Origin: a virus
Reading direction: 5' to 3' (one strand)
Length of the DNA stretch: 64,000 bases
Virus record (IMG/VR): IMGVR_UViG_3300019760_000001
Coordinates: 1-64,000 of that record
In this document: piece after piece, positions 35,323-43,233 of the stretch
Position numbering within the stretch: position 1 is the first letter of the stretch
How the letters are laid out: each line of letters begins with the position of its first letter
The notes under the pieces: model-generated
The model's input: only the letters and a program-made list of their open reading frames with translations
Databases searched by the model: none
What the model was told of the DNA's origin: nothing
Translations under genes and position numbers: made by a program

Positions 35323-38300
35323 ACTAGACACACTAATAAACGAAGAAAATGAAGCTAGAGAAGTAATAGAAACTGCTAAACAAGCAGTTGAGTACAAAAG
35401 ACGGATTGAGGCAGGAGTGAACAGAGCTACTCGGCAAGGTATGTATGCAGACCCAGATAAAAGGGTCAGTCCGTACATCGATAGAGGCTCTGAGCTAGTT
35501 GGTAAGACACTGACACTACAGGACATGGAAACTAACACAGAAGCTGACGTGAAGGTTGAGACTACAGAGATGTTGTCGAACAACAAAGTAAGAATAAACG
35601 GTGAACATGATCTGAAACTAGACACAGGAATGCTGACAGATGGAATAACAATGGCCACACTGGGTAGTGAAAAGGGTAAAAGAAATACTGAGTTCATGGG
35701 ACAATTGGGTGGTACGATAGTAAATGACATCGACATACTAGCAACAGTAGCTGCAGAAGCAGATGGTAAGCCAGTAAGTGAGCAGTTGAAGCGAGTGATG
35801 AATATGTACAAAGACGTACTGATGAAAGCTGGTAAAGACGTGAAGATTGACGTAGAGCTGTTCAAGGACCTGGACAATAAAGGCGCAAAAGGTGAGGCTA
35901 CAGTAGATAGTGGTAAATTGAAGTTAATACAAGGTAACACAAGATTCAACAGCAACTCAGACATACTAGCACATGAATTACAACATATACTAATACACAA
36001 TGTACTGGTAAGAGATAAAGTACTGACATCACAGATACTGAGAATGAGAGACGCAATAGCAAAAGAGATCAGCTGGGAAGTATTCTTGCCAGATGGTGAT
36101 GTGACAGCAGAAGATAAGGCGTTCGCTAAAGAGAGATGGGAATATGTGTTTAGAAACCCGATAGCATCAGACCAAGCAAGTGAGTTCCTGGCAGCAGCAA
36201 CAACAAATGAGAAATTAGCAGAAGCACTTGGTACAGTAAATCAGTTCGAAGAGTACCAAATAATGGGTACAATGAAGATAGAACCAGGTACAAAAAGCAG
36301 ATGGAAGAAGCTGTGGAACAACATAGCTAAGATAATCAATCAAGTGTACAGAAACACTAAGTTCAAAGGTAAGGACGCCAGAGAAATAACAATAGACATG
36401 TTAAATAAAGCAATGGAGTTGGGTCATAGTAACAGAAAACAAGAAGAAATGACTATCTCGGAGAGGTTACTACAGAGATTAGACAAGATTGATAGTAAAG
36501 TAGCGGAGTTAACAACACTAGAGAAGAAAGCACAAAGGTCGTACGCTGATTACATCAGACAAACTGAGAACAAAAGTGGACTGAAGAAAGCGATTGATAA
36601 GGTATGGGAAATAAGAGGTATAGCAAAAGCAAAAAGTTACATATTGAAAAATAACATATTCGCAAGTGTGACAAGAGATATGTCGAATAAAGATGTGGCA
36701 AAGTTCTACCAAATGTTCCGACACGCAAAAGCATTTGTAGAGAACGCAGTAGCACCAGTAAAGCACTTCACGATTGAGGTACTGGACAAAGATTACGAAT
36801 TGGGTAGACTATCGAAAGGTGAGAGACGAGCAGCAAAGAGAGTGCTGATAGACACAGATGCGAAAGTGCTGGGCGGTAGTAAGCAAATACTGAAGTACTT
36901 ACAAGACGAGAGAAGAATAACAGCTGAGTTGAATATATTTAAACACAACTATAGTAAACAGGTAGTGGACGCAACAGAACAATTGGGTAAACTACTAGTA
37001 GATAACAGCACAGACACAGCAAATGGATATGTGAATGCATCACAGATCAGTTACGCACTACTAAAGACACAAAACCAAAAGACAGTGGCAGAGATTGACA
37101 AGATGGCGTCGCTGATAGCATTAAGATACAGTGCAAAAGAAAATAAAGATTTGGTAATACAAGCACTGACAAAAGAGTCGGTAACGCCAGAGGGTAAAAT
37201 AGTGGATGTGGCAAAAGGATTTGACCACGCAATGGAGTTGATGAGAACAAATGAAGCAAAAGTACTAGAAGATGCATATAGTGGAGATTCTATGTACCAA
37301 ATAAAAGGCGCAAAGCAAGAAGAGTATATTGGTAACAAAAGATACTACATAGTAGAAGAAAAAGAGTTAAAGGGCTTGGAAAGAGCTAAAATGAGTAACT
37401 TGGGTAAGCAGGAAGCACTGAGTGAAGCAGTTGGTAAAGATATGTACTTGGTAGTAGGCGAATCAATGGAAGTTGGGTATACGGAAGGACTAATGAGCAA
37501 GGTACAGCTGAAGAATGAAGGTGACAGCTTAAGAAGAATTCTAATGGAAGTAAACGAGTTAACAGACGTAGAAGCAGAGATAGTAATAGATAACATGAGT
37601 AAAGAAACAGCTAAAGTAAAGAATGCGTTAATACCAGAAAGATCAGGTAAGAATGAAATATATGACTACAGAGTAAGAATACCACATGAGGTTAAGAGTA
37701 AGTATTTGGAGATAGAAGATGACATATTACCAACAGTTGGTGGTACAGTGTCGGATTTGACTCACAAGCAAGAGGCAATGATAAGTAACAAGGAAGCAAT
37801 AGCGTACTTCAAACGGTTCCACACAAAGTACGAGAGCAGTAGAGATTATAAGTTCGTAGAGATAAGCGAAAACTCAGAGGGCAAAGAAAAAGAATACTGG
37901 GATAGTATACCGTACTACTTAAAAGCACAGATTGATAAAACAATGGGTGGCAGATTGATGGTAGAAGAAAGTATGTTAGTAGACTTCTTTGGATACAAAG
38001 ACATGAGCGCAATGAACTTGCCGATGATAAAGAACAGTAAAAGACGACAGTTGGTGGTGAGAAAGGCTGAGAAGATTGTACAGGAGTTGACACAAGGCTG
38101 GAAACAAGCAGTAGTAGCAAAAACAGCTGGGACAATAATTGGTAATAATGGGTCGAATATGGTAATTGCCCTGCAACACACAAAGAGTAAAGACCCACTG
38201 AAGTACTTGGGTAGATTCACAGACATGTGGTCGGAGATGAATAAATACCAAGACGATAGAAGAATGGCAAGTAAGCTGGCAATCAGAAGAGAAGCTGGTG

Positions 38301-39031
38301 AAACAATAGACGAAAAAGAGTTGAAAAACATAGAAAACAGAATGAAAAACAGTCCAGTTGAACCGTTGATGAAGGATGGGCAGTACACTGCGATATTGGA
38401 AGATTTGAACACAGAATGGATGAATGAAAAAGGGATAATTGAGGGTAAATTGGATGCTGTACTGGACAAGCTGAAAAGAAAGAATGATAAAGTTGGGATA
38501 AAAGAAGTAATAGATACGTTGTACGTGCGAAAAGACTCGCCACTGTATGATTCGACAATGAAGTTAACGACATATGCCGATGTGATAACAAAGATGATAA
38601 TATACCAAGACTTGATGGCAGATTACAATAGTGCTGATAAAGATAAACAGCATGAAACGTTTGCTGGTAAGTTGGGCGGTAAAGACGCTACTGCTAAGCA
38701 AGTAGAGCAAAATGTATTGAATTATGTGGATGGGTTAACAGTAAATTATGGTTATTTGGATAATAGAGGGATAAAGTATGCGAATGATACGCTGATATTC
38801 AGCTTCACAAAGTACTTCTTCAGAGTATTTCCAGCAATGATGAAGATGCTAGGTAAAAAAGCAGGAACAGTGTTCATAACAGAAGGTGCTCAAGGAGTGA
38901 GCGGGATAGACGCAGAAACGCCATGGGATCAGTACTACTCGCCAATAGATGCAATACTACGGAAAGTAGGTGGTTGGGGAGACCCAATCAACATACTGAA
39001 GATGATAACAACACCAGCTGTGGCTAAGTAG
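35312..39031 (+). CDS. Large injected protein with HExxH metalloprotease motif
   Basis: A 1239-residue protein starting inside the previous gene (11-base overlap). The motif AHELQHILIHN places His221-Glu222-x-x-His225, the zinc site of zincin metallopeptidases. Such domains are known in polyvalent phage proteins that enter the cell with the DNA. The rest is long, helical and charged, with no membrane segment. Together with the two preceding genes it gives about 3,730 residues, close to one N4-type polymerase, so it may be the separated C-terminal domain used for packaging and injection. Protease activity is a prediction from the motif only; the third zinc ligand was not identified. It is the last plus-strand gene. 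Confidence 0.65.
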   Translation: MGCKLDTLINEENEAREVIETAKQAVEYKRRIEAGVNRATRQGMYADPDKRVSPYIDRGSELVGKTLTLQDMETNTEADVKVETTEMLSNNKVRINGEHDLKLDTGMLTDGITMATLGSEKGKRNTEFMGQLGGTIVNDIDILATVAAEADGKPVSEQLKRVMNMYKDVLMKAGKDVKIDVELFKDLDNKGAKGEATVDSGKLKLIQGNTRFNSNSDILAHELQHILIHNVLVRDKVLTSQILRMRDAIAKEISWEVFLPDGDVTAEDKAFAKERWEYVFRNPIASDQASEFLAAATTNEKLAEALGTVNQFEEYQIMGTMKIEPGTKSRWKKLWNNIAKIINQVYRNTKFKGKDAREITIDMLNKAMELGHSNRKQEEMTISERLLQRLDKIDSKVAELTTLEKKAQRSYADYIRQTENKSGLKKAIDKVWEIRGIAKAKSYILKNNIFASVTRDMSNKDVAKFYQMFRHAKAFVENAVAPVKHFTIEVLDKDYELGRLSKGERRAAKRVLIDTDAKVLGGSKQILKYLQDERRITAELNIFKHNYSKQVVDATEQLGKLLVDNSTDTANGYVNASQISYALLKTQNQKTVAEIDKMASLIALRYSAKENKDLVIQALTKESVTPEGKIVDVAKGFDHAMELMRTNEAKVLEDAYSGDSMYQIKGAKQEEYIGNKRYYIVEEKELKGLERAKMSNLGKQEALSEAVGKDMYLVVGESMEVGYTEGLMSKVQLKNEGDSLRRILMEVNELTDVEAEIVIDNMSKETAKVKNALIPERSGKNEIYDYRVRIPHEVKSKYLEIEDDILPTVGGTVSDLTHKQEAMISNKEAIAYFKRFHTKYESSRDYKFVEISENSEGKEKEYWDSIPYYLKAQIDKTMGGRLMVEESMLVDFFGYKDMSAMNLPMIKNSKRRQLVVRKAEKIVQELTQGWKQAVVAKTAGTIIGNNGSNMVIALQHTKSKDPLKYLGRFTDMWSEMNKYQDDRRMASKLAIRREAGETIDEKELKNIENRMKNSPVEPLMKDGQYTAILEDLNTEWMNEKGIIEGKLDAVLDKLKRKNDKVGIKEVIDTLYVRKDSPLYDSTMKLTTYADVITKMIIYQDLMADYNSADKDKQHETFAGKLGGKDATAKQVEQNVLNYVDGLTVNYGYLDNRGIKYANDTLIFSFTKYFFRVFPAMMKMLGKKAGTVFITEGAQGVSGIDAETPWDQYYSPIDAILRKVGGWGDPINILKMITTPAVAK

Positions 39032-39091
39032 CCTGGCCGGTGAGGTGTTCGAATATGATACAAGCAAAGATAAATAATAGAACAAACTCCA

Positions 39092-39244
39092 TCACTTCCC
39101 CTTGATTGCATTGTTGATCTTGCGGATGTATGGAGCTGACCAATAAATGGCTAGACCGACAGTGAACAAGACTAGTAGTTGGAAGGCATAAAAGCCGACA
39201 ACAATAGCTAAGACAGCAAGAGCTGACAAAATTAAGTCACGCAC
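39092..39244 (-). CDS. Small membrane protein (GTG start)
   Basis: A 50-residue protein with two hydrophobic stretches (LILSALAVLAIVVGFYAF and LVLFTVGLAIYWSAPYI) and a basic end (RKINNAIKGK). The GTG at 39244 follows the strong Shine-Dalgarno AAAGGAGG and overlaps the previous gene's stop. It is the last gene of the minus-strand group, 60 bases from the end of the plus-strand group. A small holin, antiholin or membrane effector are possibilities. Confidence 0.6.
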   Translation of the reverse strand: MRDLILSALAVLAIVVGFYAFQLLVLFTVGLAIYWSAPYIRKINNAIKGK

Positions 39245-39479
39245 GGACACCTCCTTTGGTTGGTGGACTGAACCACAGAAAAATAGATACTAGAAATGAA
39301 GCAATCATACCAACAAACAAGCCGGCTTGGCCAGCGTATGAGAATATGATACAAATAGCACCAAAGATACACAAATCTAGTGTTGCATCAGCGATACGTT
39401 TACATTTGAACTTGATGTAGATTAAAATAAAGTTGGCAAATGTGACAACACCCATAATTGATAAAGCAGATAGTGGCAT
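39237..39479 (-). CDS. Small membrane protein
   Basis: An 80-residue protein with three likely membrane helices (ALSIMGVVTFANFILIYI, LCIFGAICIIFSYAG, GLFVGMIASFLVSIFLWF). ATG 39479 follows GGAGGAG. It overlaps the next gene by 8 bases. Two neighbouring tiny membrane proteins at the operon end suggest a joint envelope function. Confidence 0.6.
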   Translation of the reverse strand: MPLSALSIMGVVTFANFILIYIKFKCKRIADATLDLCIFGAICIIFSYAGQAGLFVGMIASFLVSIFLWFSPPTKGGVRA

Positions 39480-39481
39480 TA

Positions 39482-39868
39482 TTACTCCTCCCATCCAAAT
39501 GCAGCAACAATAGCTGGTTCGGATTCCATATCGAGAACGATAGAATTAAGTACAGAAAGTACAACAAAAGACTGTTTAGGGTTACGACCAAATGAAGATT
39601 TGGTGGCAATGTATTTAGACAGCCCAGACTTGAGCTGTGAGAGCGATAAGTCGGTGTAGGCAGACAATTGTGGCACGAAGTCCAGTAAAGTGTCGTCACG
39701 GCTCCCTGAGACAAAACTGCCAGCAGGCACATCCTCGTCAGAAATTGATACGCGAGTTACCACATCAGACTCAACACGTGAATCCTCGATATATCCACCC
39801 CCAATAGAGTAAGCAGTAGTGCCGTCGTAGACACTCAACAGTTCGATGAACTTAGATAACTGAGTCAT
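39482..39868 (-). CDS. Hypothetical protein
   Basis: A 128-residue acidic protein (MTQLSKFIELLSVYDGTTAYS...). I do not recognise it; there is no membrane segment or cysteine motif. Its ATG overlaps the end of the upstream gene by 4 bases (ATGA). Confidence 0.6.
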   Translation of the reverse strand: MTQLSKFIELLSVYDGTTAYSIGGGYIEDSRVESDVVTRVSISDEDVPAGSFVSGSRDDTLLDFVPQLSAYTDLSLSQLKSGLSKYIATKSSFGRNPKQSFVVLSVLNSIVLDMESEPAIVAAFGWEE

Positions 39869-40089
39869 GATCGGTTATTCACCCAGTCAAGTGCGTCCTG
39901 GTCGAACTGGTCGTCAGTTTGCACGATTTCCAGTGCTTGCTCGTAACTGATGTTAGTCATAGCGAACTCAGATAAGCTAGTATAGCAAGAATGTTCAAGT
40001 ATGTGCTCAAGCAGTTCATCCTCATGCTGTTGAGTAAATTCTGCGCTGTCCTCGATCATTTGGTCGAGTTGTTCGATAAATTGGTTCAT
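39865..40089 (-). CDS. Hypothetical acidic protein
   Basis: A 74-residue, strongly acidic helical protein (QLDQMIEDSAEFTQQHEDELLEHILEH). Small acidic early proteins of phages often bind host enzymes or mimic DNA, but nothing specific is seen here. Confidence 0.55.
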   Translation of the reverse strand: MNQFIEQLDQMIEDSAEFTQQHEDELLEHILEHSCYTSLSEFAMTNISYEQALEIVQTDDQFDQDALDWVNNRS

Positions 40090-40090
40090 G

Positions 40091-40306
40091 TTAGTCTCCG
40101 TAGTTAAAAGTTGTGTAGTCGTCAGACACCTTGAACTTAGCTCGTTCCCTAGTGGCTTCAGGCCAAGTAGTTAATGAACGCTCAATAGATAGTCGTTTGT
40201 GTTCCTTGATCGACTGCTCCACTTCGTCAATAGACTTGGGTGGAGTTGGTTCGATAGTGACAGATGGTTGGTTATTCAGTAGCCAGTCGGCTTGTAGTTT
40301 GTTCAA
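40091..40306 (-). CDS. Hypothetical protein (TTG start)
   Basis: A 71-residue protein with a charged helix (IDEVEQSIKEHKRLSIERSLTTW). A TTG at 40306 with AAAGGA six bases upstream gives the best start; longer frames would run deep into the next gene. Function unknown. Confidence 0.45.
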   Translation of the reverse strand: MNKLQADWLLNNQPSVTIEPTPPKSIDEVEQSIKEHKRLSIERSLTTWPEATRERAKFKVSDDYTTFNYGD

Positions 40307-40359
40307 ATTAGTTCCTTTGTTGATTAACTTAGTAAGACACTCAGTGAGTGCCTGGTAGA

Positions 40360-40563
40360 TTAACGTTTGATACGTGAGTACAAGATTGAGCCTGTGATGA
40401 ACACAAAAGCCCAAGTTTGTACAAACAGTAACCGAACGACTTGAAATAAATCCTGTTCGGCGGTTAGCTCCCCAAATGGGGTAAGTGTAGATGCACAGTA
40501 ACCAAAATAGGCTACTGCAATGAATGCTAATACGTCAAAGACGTTCAGTGGTGCGAATTTCAT
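40360..40563 (-). CDS. Small membrane protein
   Basis: A 67-residue protein with two hydrophobic segments (NVFDVLAFIAVAYFGYCAST and FVQTWAFVFITGSILYSRI). Its ATG overlaps the preceding gene's stop (ATGA). Function unknown. Confidence 0.6.
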   Translation of the reverse strand: MKFAPLNVFDVLAFIAVAYFGYCASTLTPFGELTAEQDLFQVVRLLFVQTWAFVFITGSILYSRIKR

Positions 40564-40910
40564 GTTGACTCCTCATGAACAATTCCGTAAATACTACGTA
40601 CTTGCTCGTAAGTAAGACTTGATTCACCATAACGAAATAGTTCACTGATCTCTCGTTCCCACACATTCTTGTGGAGGTGATTTTCTGCGTCTTCCATTGA
40701 TAGAAAATGCTGATAACCGTAATTGTGGTTATTTAAATCTCCTGTCATGTCGTAACTCCCTTCAGTAGTAAGCAGATTTTTACGTCCTACTTTCAGCAAT
40801 TTGACTGACTTGATTTGTTGCTCCAGAGGCACTCCCTTAGCAACAGCATTACCTTCAGGGATAATTGCTATATACTGCCCGATTAAGGGTTTAAATTGTT
40901 TGATATTCAT
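40560..40910 (-). CDS. Hypothetical protein
   Basis: A 116-residue soluble protein starting MNIKQFKPLIGQYIAIIPEGN. The middle looks beta-rich and the end helical (YGESSLTYEQVRSIYGIV). It is overlapped by its neighbours at both ends, as in one tightly translated operon. No family recognised. Confidence 0.6.
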   Translation of the reverse strand: MNIKQFKPLIGQYIAIIPEGNAVAKGVPLEQQIKSVKLLKVGRKNLLTTEGSYDMTGDLNNHNYGYQHFLSMEDAENHLHKNVWEREISELFRYGESSLTYEQVRSIYGIVHEEST

Positions 40911-41098
40911 GTTGACTCCTTTGGTTGGGTATTAGGCCAGTAATCTTTATTTAGCCAGTCACGATAGTCTCTATGTATACCAACTAACCAGTTAGATATA
41001 CTAAAATGGTACCATTCGCAAAACGATAGCATTAATGTTATAGGCAGAAGTAAAAGACCTCTGACAAAATAAAACAATTGTTTAAGTCTCCAACTCAT
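40907..41098 (-). CDS. Small membrane-associated protein
   Basis: A 63-residue basic, aromatic-rich protein with one hydrophobic segment (LFYFVRGLLLLPITLMLSF) followed by a Trp/Tyr-rich tail. Start and stop overlap both neighbours (ATGA-type). Function unknown. Confidence 0.55.
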   Translation of the reverse strand: MSWRLKQLFYFVRGLLLLPITLMLSFCEWYHFSISNWLVGIHRDYRDWLNKDYWPNTQPKEST

Positions 41099-41640
41099 GT
41101 TGACTCCGGCTTCGGTAGTAGAGTTTGGTAATCACCAGATCCTACAGACAGATACTTAGACTCAACACCAGACTTACCAAACATGTGTTCAGCATGAACT
41201 ACCACATCCTCACCAGCTGAGTTAGCGTCCTCGAACATGTACTTCCATACACGTTGAGTAAGATGGCCTGAATTACGAATATTACGATCGCCTTTAGGCA
41301 GAAATATGAATGGGTTAAGCATCAACTTTCCTTGGCATTCTGCCATAATTCCATGATCAAATAATTTCTTCTTGAACTTACTACGTGTTGACTTACTCAT
41401 TTGTGAGGTCAATTTGTGGAAAGGCCCAATCAGAAGATTATGGTAATCAATTGTGTCAGATCCAAATAACTTTAGGGCTGCCTTTAATTCATCTTTAGTT
41501 AGTACGTCAACGAGTACGTCTATGCTTGCGTTGTACATTTTATATCCTCTTACTGTAAATTTATTGTCTTTGAACTTAAGATCTGTGTTGAATGTTTCAC
41601 CTGACTCTAAGTTAATTGCTGTTATACTACGTGTATCCAA
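41095..41640 (-). CDS. RepL-like winged-helix protein
   Basis: A 181-residue protein. Residues about 60-140 run from a helix pair (GPFHKLTSQMSKSTRSKFKK) to KLMLNPFIFLPKGDRN and LTQRVWKYMFED. This order is typical of RepL-type winged-helix proteins, known from small plasmids as replication initiators and from phages as regulators. The start is a TTG after AAGGA. It is the first gene after a 259-base non-coding stretch holding a promoter-like site and two palindromes, so it probably binds them itself, but that is inference. Confidence 0.55.
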   Translation of the reverse strand: MDTRSITAINLESGETFNTDLKFKDNKFTVRGYKMYNASIDVLVDVLTKDELKAALKLFGSDTIDYHNLLIGPFHKLTSQMSKSTRSKFKKKLFDHGIMAECQGKLMLNPFIFLPKGDRNIRNSGHLTQRVWKYMFEDANSAGEDVVVHAEHMFGKSGVESKYLSVGSGDYQTLLPKPEST

Positions 41641-41674
41641 TTTAATATCCTTGTGTTGTTATTCTGATAAACTA

Positions 41675-41696
41675 ATTATACAAGATATTAGCTTAA
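41675..41696 (-). promoter_or_regulatory. Putative promoter of the RepL-like operon
   Basis: On the minus strand TTAAGCT (41696-41690), nine bases, then a perfect TATAAT (41680-41675), 35 bases before the TTG start. It has the same upstream heptamer and spacing as the site before the HU gene. Confidence 0.65.
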
Positions 41697-41697
41697 G

Positions 41698-41716
41698 GGT
41701 TTATAAAATGTAAACC
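41698..41716. promoter_or_regulatory. Operator-like inverted repeat next to the promoter
   Basis: GGTTTA (41698-41703) and TAAACC (41711-41716) form a perfect inverted repeat, extendable to eight of nine bases per arm. It directly abuts the upstream promoter element at 41690-41696. The other half of this 41641-41899 gap is AT-rich with no gene. Confidence 0.5.
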
Positions 41717-41795
41717 TTTATAAGTAAAAGTCACTTAAAATAAACAACCAAAAAATCCTAAGAGTTAACACCATAAACACCAATTAATCCATAAG

Positions 41796-41810
41796 GTTTA
41801 CACAGTAAAC
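41796..41810. promoter_or_regulatory. Second operator-like palindrome
   Basis: GTTTACACAGTAAAC is a perfect palindrome with 6-base arms and a 3-base centre. Its half-site GTTTAC also occurs in the repeat at 41698. Two related sites about 95 bases apart suggest cooperative binding of one dimeric protein. Confidence 0.5.
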
Positions 41811-41899
41811 AACCAGTAACTACCTACAATCGCCGATAAACACTGGGCTTACAAGCAATTGCAAATAATTATGTATATAATATACTAATTAAAGGATTA

Positions 41900-42391
41900 C
41901 TACTTACCATCCAAGATAGCTTGTAGCTTCGGTTCAGGTGCGTAAAGTTGCTCCCACTGATCAGGCTTAATAACCTTCCCGTTGGAGTCCTTAGCAGAAC
42001 CCTTCATCGAATTAGCTGTGTGCACTACCTGCAATCCGTCGACAATCTGCGAAGATGAGATACCTTGCATGTGCAAATTACCCACTTCAATGTAGATTGC
42101 GTCTAGGCTAGAATCAAATGCACCAACTGGTGATACGTCTCCTCTAACAAATCCGTCAACATCGCTACCAGTAGTTAAACCAACAATACACCTAGCCAAA
42201 GACTTTGGATTGTTGTCACAACCAAGTTGATCAGCAAGTTTATCTGCTAAAGGCAACTTCTCCAGTGCTTCTTCTATAACTAATGCTGCTGCTTTGCTTG
42301 CGTCGTAAGAACCTGCTGGGTTATTCCATGTCGTGTCATTTAGTCTGCATATGTCCTCAAAGATTGAGTAAAGTTGCTTTTTGTGTAACAC
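41900..42391 (-). CDS. MazG-like NTP pyrophosphohydrolase (GTG start)
   Basis: A 163-residue helical protein. VIEEALEKL gives the E-x-x-E pair of all-alpha NTP pyrophosphatases, DSSLDAIYIEVGN fits the second acidic helix, and the end LQVVHTANSMKGSAK ... GKVIKPDQW matches the C-terminal VxxANxSK region of phage members. Such enzymes clean dNTP pools or lower alarmone. The GTG follows GGAGAG and overlaps the previous stop. It ends the nucleotide-metabolism block. Confidence 0.6.
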   Translation of the reverse strand: MLHKKQLYSIFEDICRLNDTTWNNPAGSYDASKAAALVIEEALEKLPLADKLADQLGCDNNPKSLARCIVGLTTGSDVDGFVRGDVSPVGAFDSSLDAIYIEVGNLHMQGISSSQIVDGLQVVHTANSMKGSAKDSNGKVIKPDQWEQLYAPEPKLQAILDGK

Positions 42392-43125
42392 TATACTCTC
42401 CTAGATAAAGAAATTTGGTTCAGCTTCAGTAAAACATTAGCAGACTCGTTGTCGATTAGCTTATCAGTGTTCAGCCTGTCCAGGATAATACCGTCGATCT
42501 TCGTTGCAATATCAGCTCCCATCTCTAAGTAAGTTGGCGTTGGGTCAACTGGCTCTACAGCATCCGTTGAAGAATTGTCTGGTCTAGGCTCTCCCGCTAA
42601 ATCCGCAATAGCATCTGCTTCAGTAATAGGAGGTTTAGGTAAAGGTAAACCCAAAGACTGCATTTCTGCGTCAGTAAGGTTGACAATATCTCCGTCACTA
42701 CTAGTAATCTTATAGTATCTTCCATCAGCACTAATTATGTGTGTATAGCCTAATGAATATGCAGCAAAAGCTTGTGTATGAAACTGTCTTTCAAGAACTT
42801 CATTGGCTGTGTTAAAGTTAATGTTAGATTGCCAAGAACTAATAGTTGTAGGCTCAACTGGATTAGTCTCTGCTACTAAAAACAGCTTCACTTCGTCACT
42901 AAGGACCGAATCAGGTACACCATCAGGGTAGTTAGCATCCAGTACTTCCAGCACACACGCTGGACTTAATGGTGTGGCACCTAGCATGTTATCATGCTCA
43001 GTGATATAGCAAACTTCCTTAGTATCGGTGCATTGGATGTACTCAAAACCATTAGTGTACGCTGCTGATAGTTCCGTACCAAATGCAGCAGATCCTGGTT
43101 CAGATTGTATTGTAAAAATATTCAA
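42391..43125 (-). CDS. Hypothetical protein with internal duplication (TTG start)
   Basis: A 244-residue acidic protein. Two similar segments occur, around residues 14-45 (AFGTELSAAYTNGFEYIQCTD...YITEHD) and 115-148 (TQAFAAYSLGYTHIISADGRYYKITSSDGD), indicating a duplicated domain. The start is TTG after AAGGAAAC. The last 60 residues are Pro/Asp-rich then helical. Not recognised. Upstream, 43126-43233 is a 108-base gap where I see only a weak stem (ACCG/CGGT). Confidence 0.55.
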   Translation of the reverse strand: MNIFTIQSEPGSAAFGTELSAAYTNGFEYIQCTDTKEVCYITEHDNMLGATPLSPACVLEVLDANYPDGVPDSVLSDEVKLFLVAETNPVEPTTISSWQSNINFNTANEVLERQFHTQAFAAYSLGYTHIISADGRYYKITSSDGDIVNLTDAEMQSLGLPLPKPPITEADAIADLAGEPRPDNSSTDAVEPVDPTPTYLEMGADIATKIDGIILDRLNTDKLIDNESANVLLKLNQISLSRRV

Positions 43126-43233
43126 ATTGTTTCCTTGTGTTTGGTTAATCGGATTTAATACACATGCTCGACTGCAGCCACCGTAAGCTGAGCGGTTCCG
43201 GGATACAGAACATAACCCACATGTGCGAATTGA

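Noticed and set aside
39032-39091. Bidirectional terminator at the convergent junction
   Set aside because: GGCT/AGCC (39022-39033) forms only a four-base stem at the stop codon, and no U-rich tract follows in either direction, so I do not list it.
43126-43233. Possible tRNA or 25-codon gene in the gap
   Set aside because: A short ACCG/CGGT stem and a GGTTCC string recall a tRNA arm, but no cloverleaf or acceptor stem forms. The 25-codon frame has no Shine-Dalgarno.
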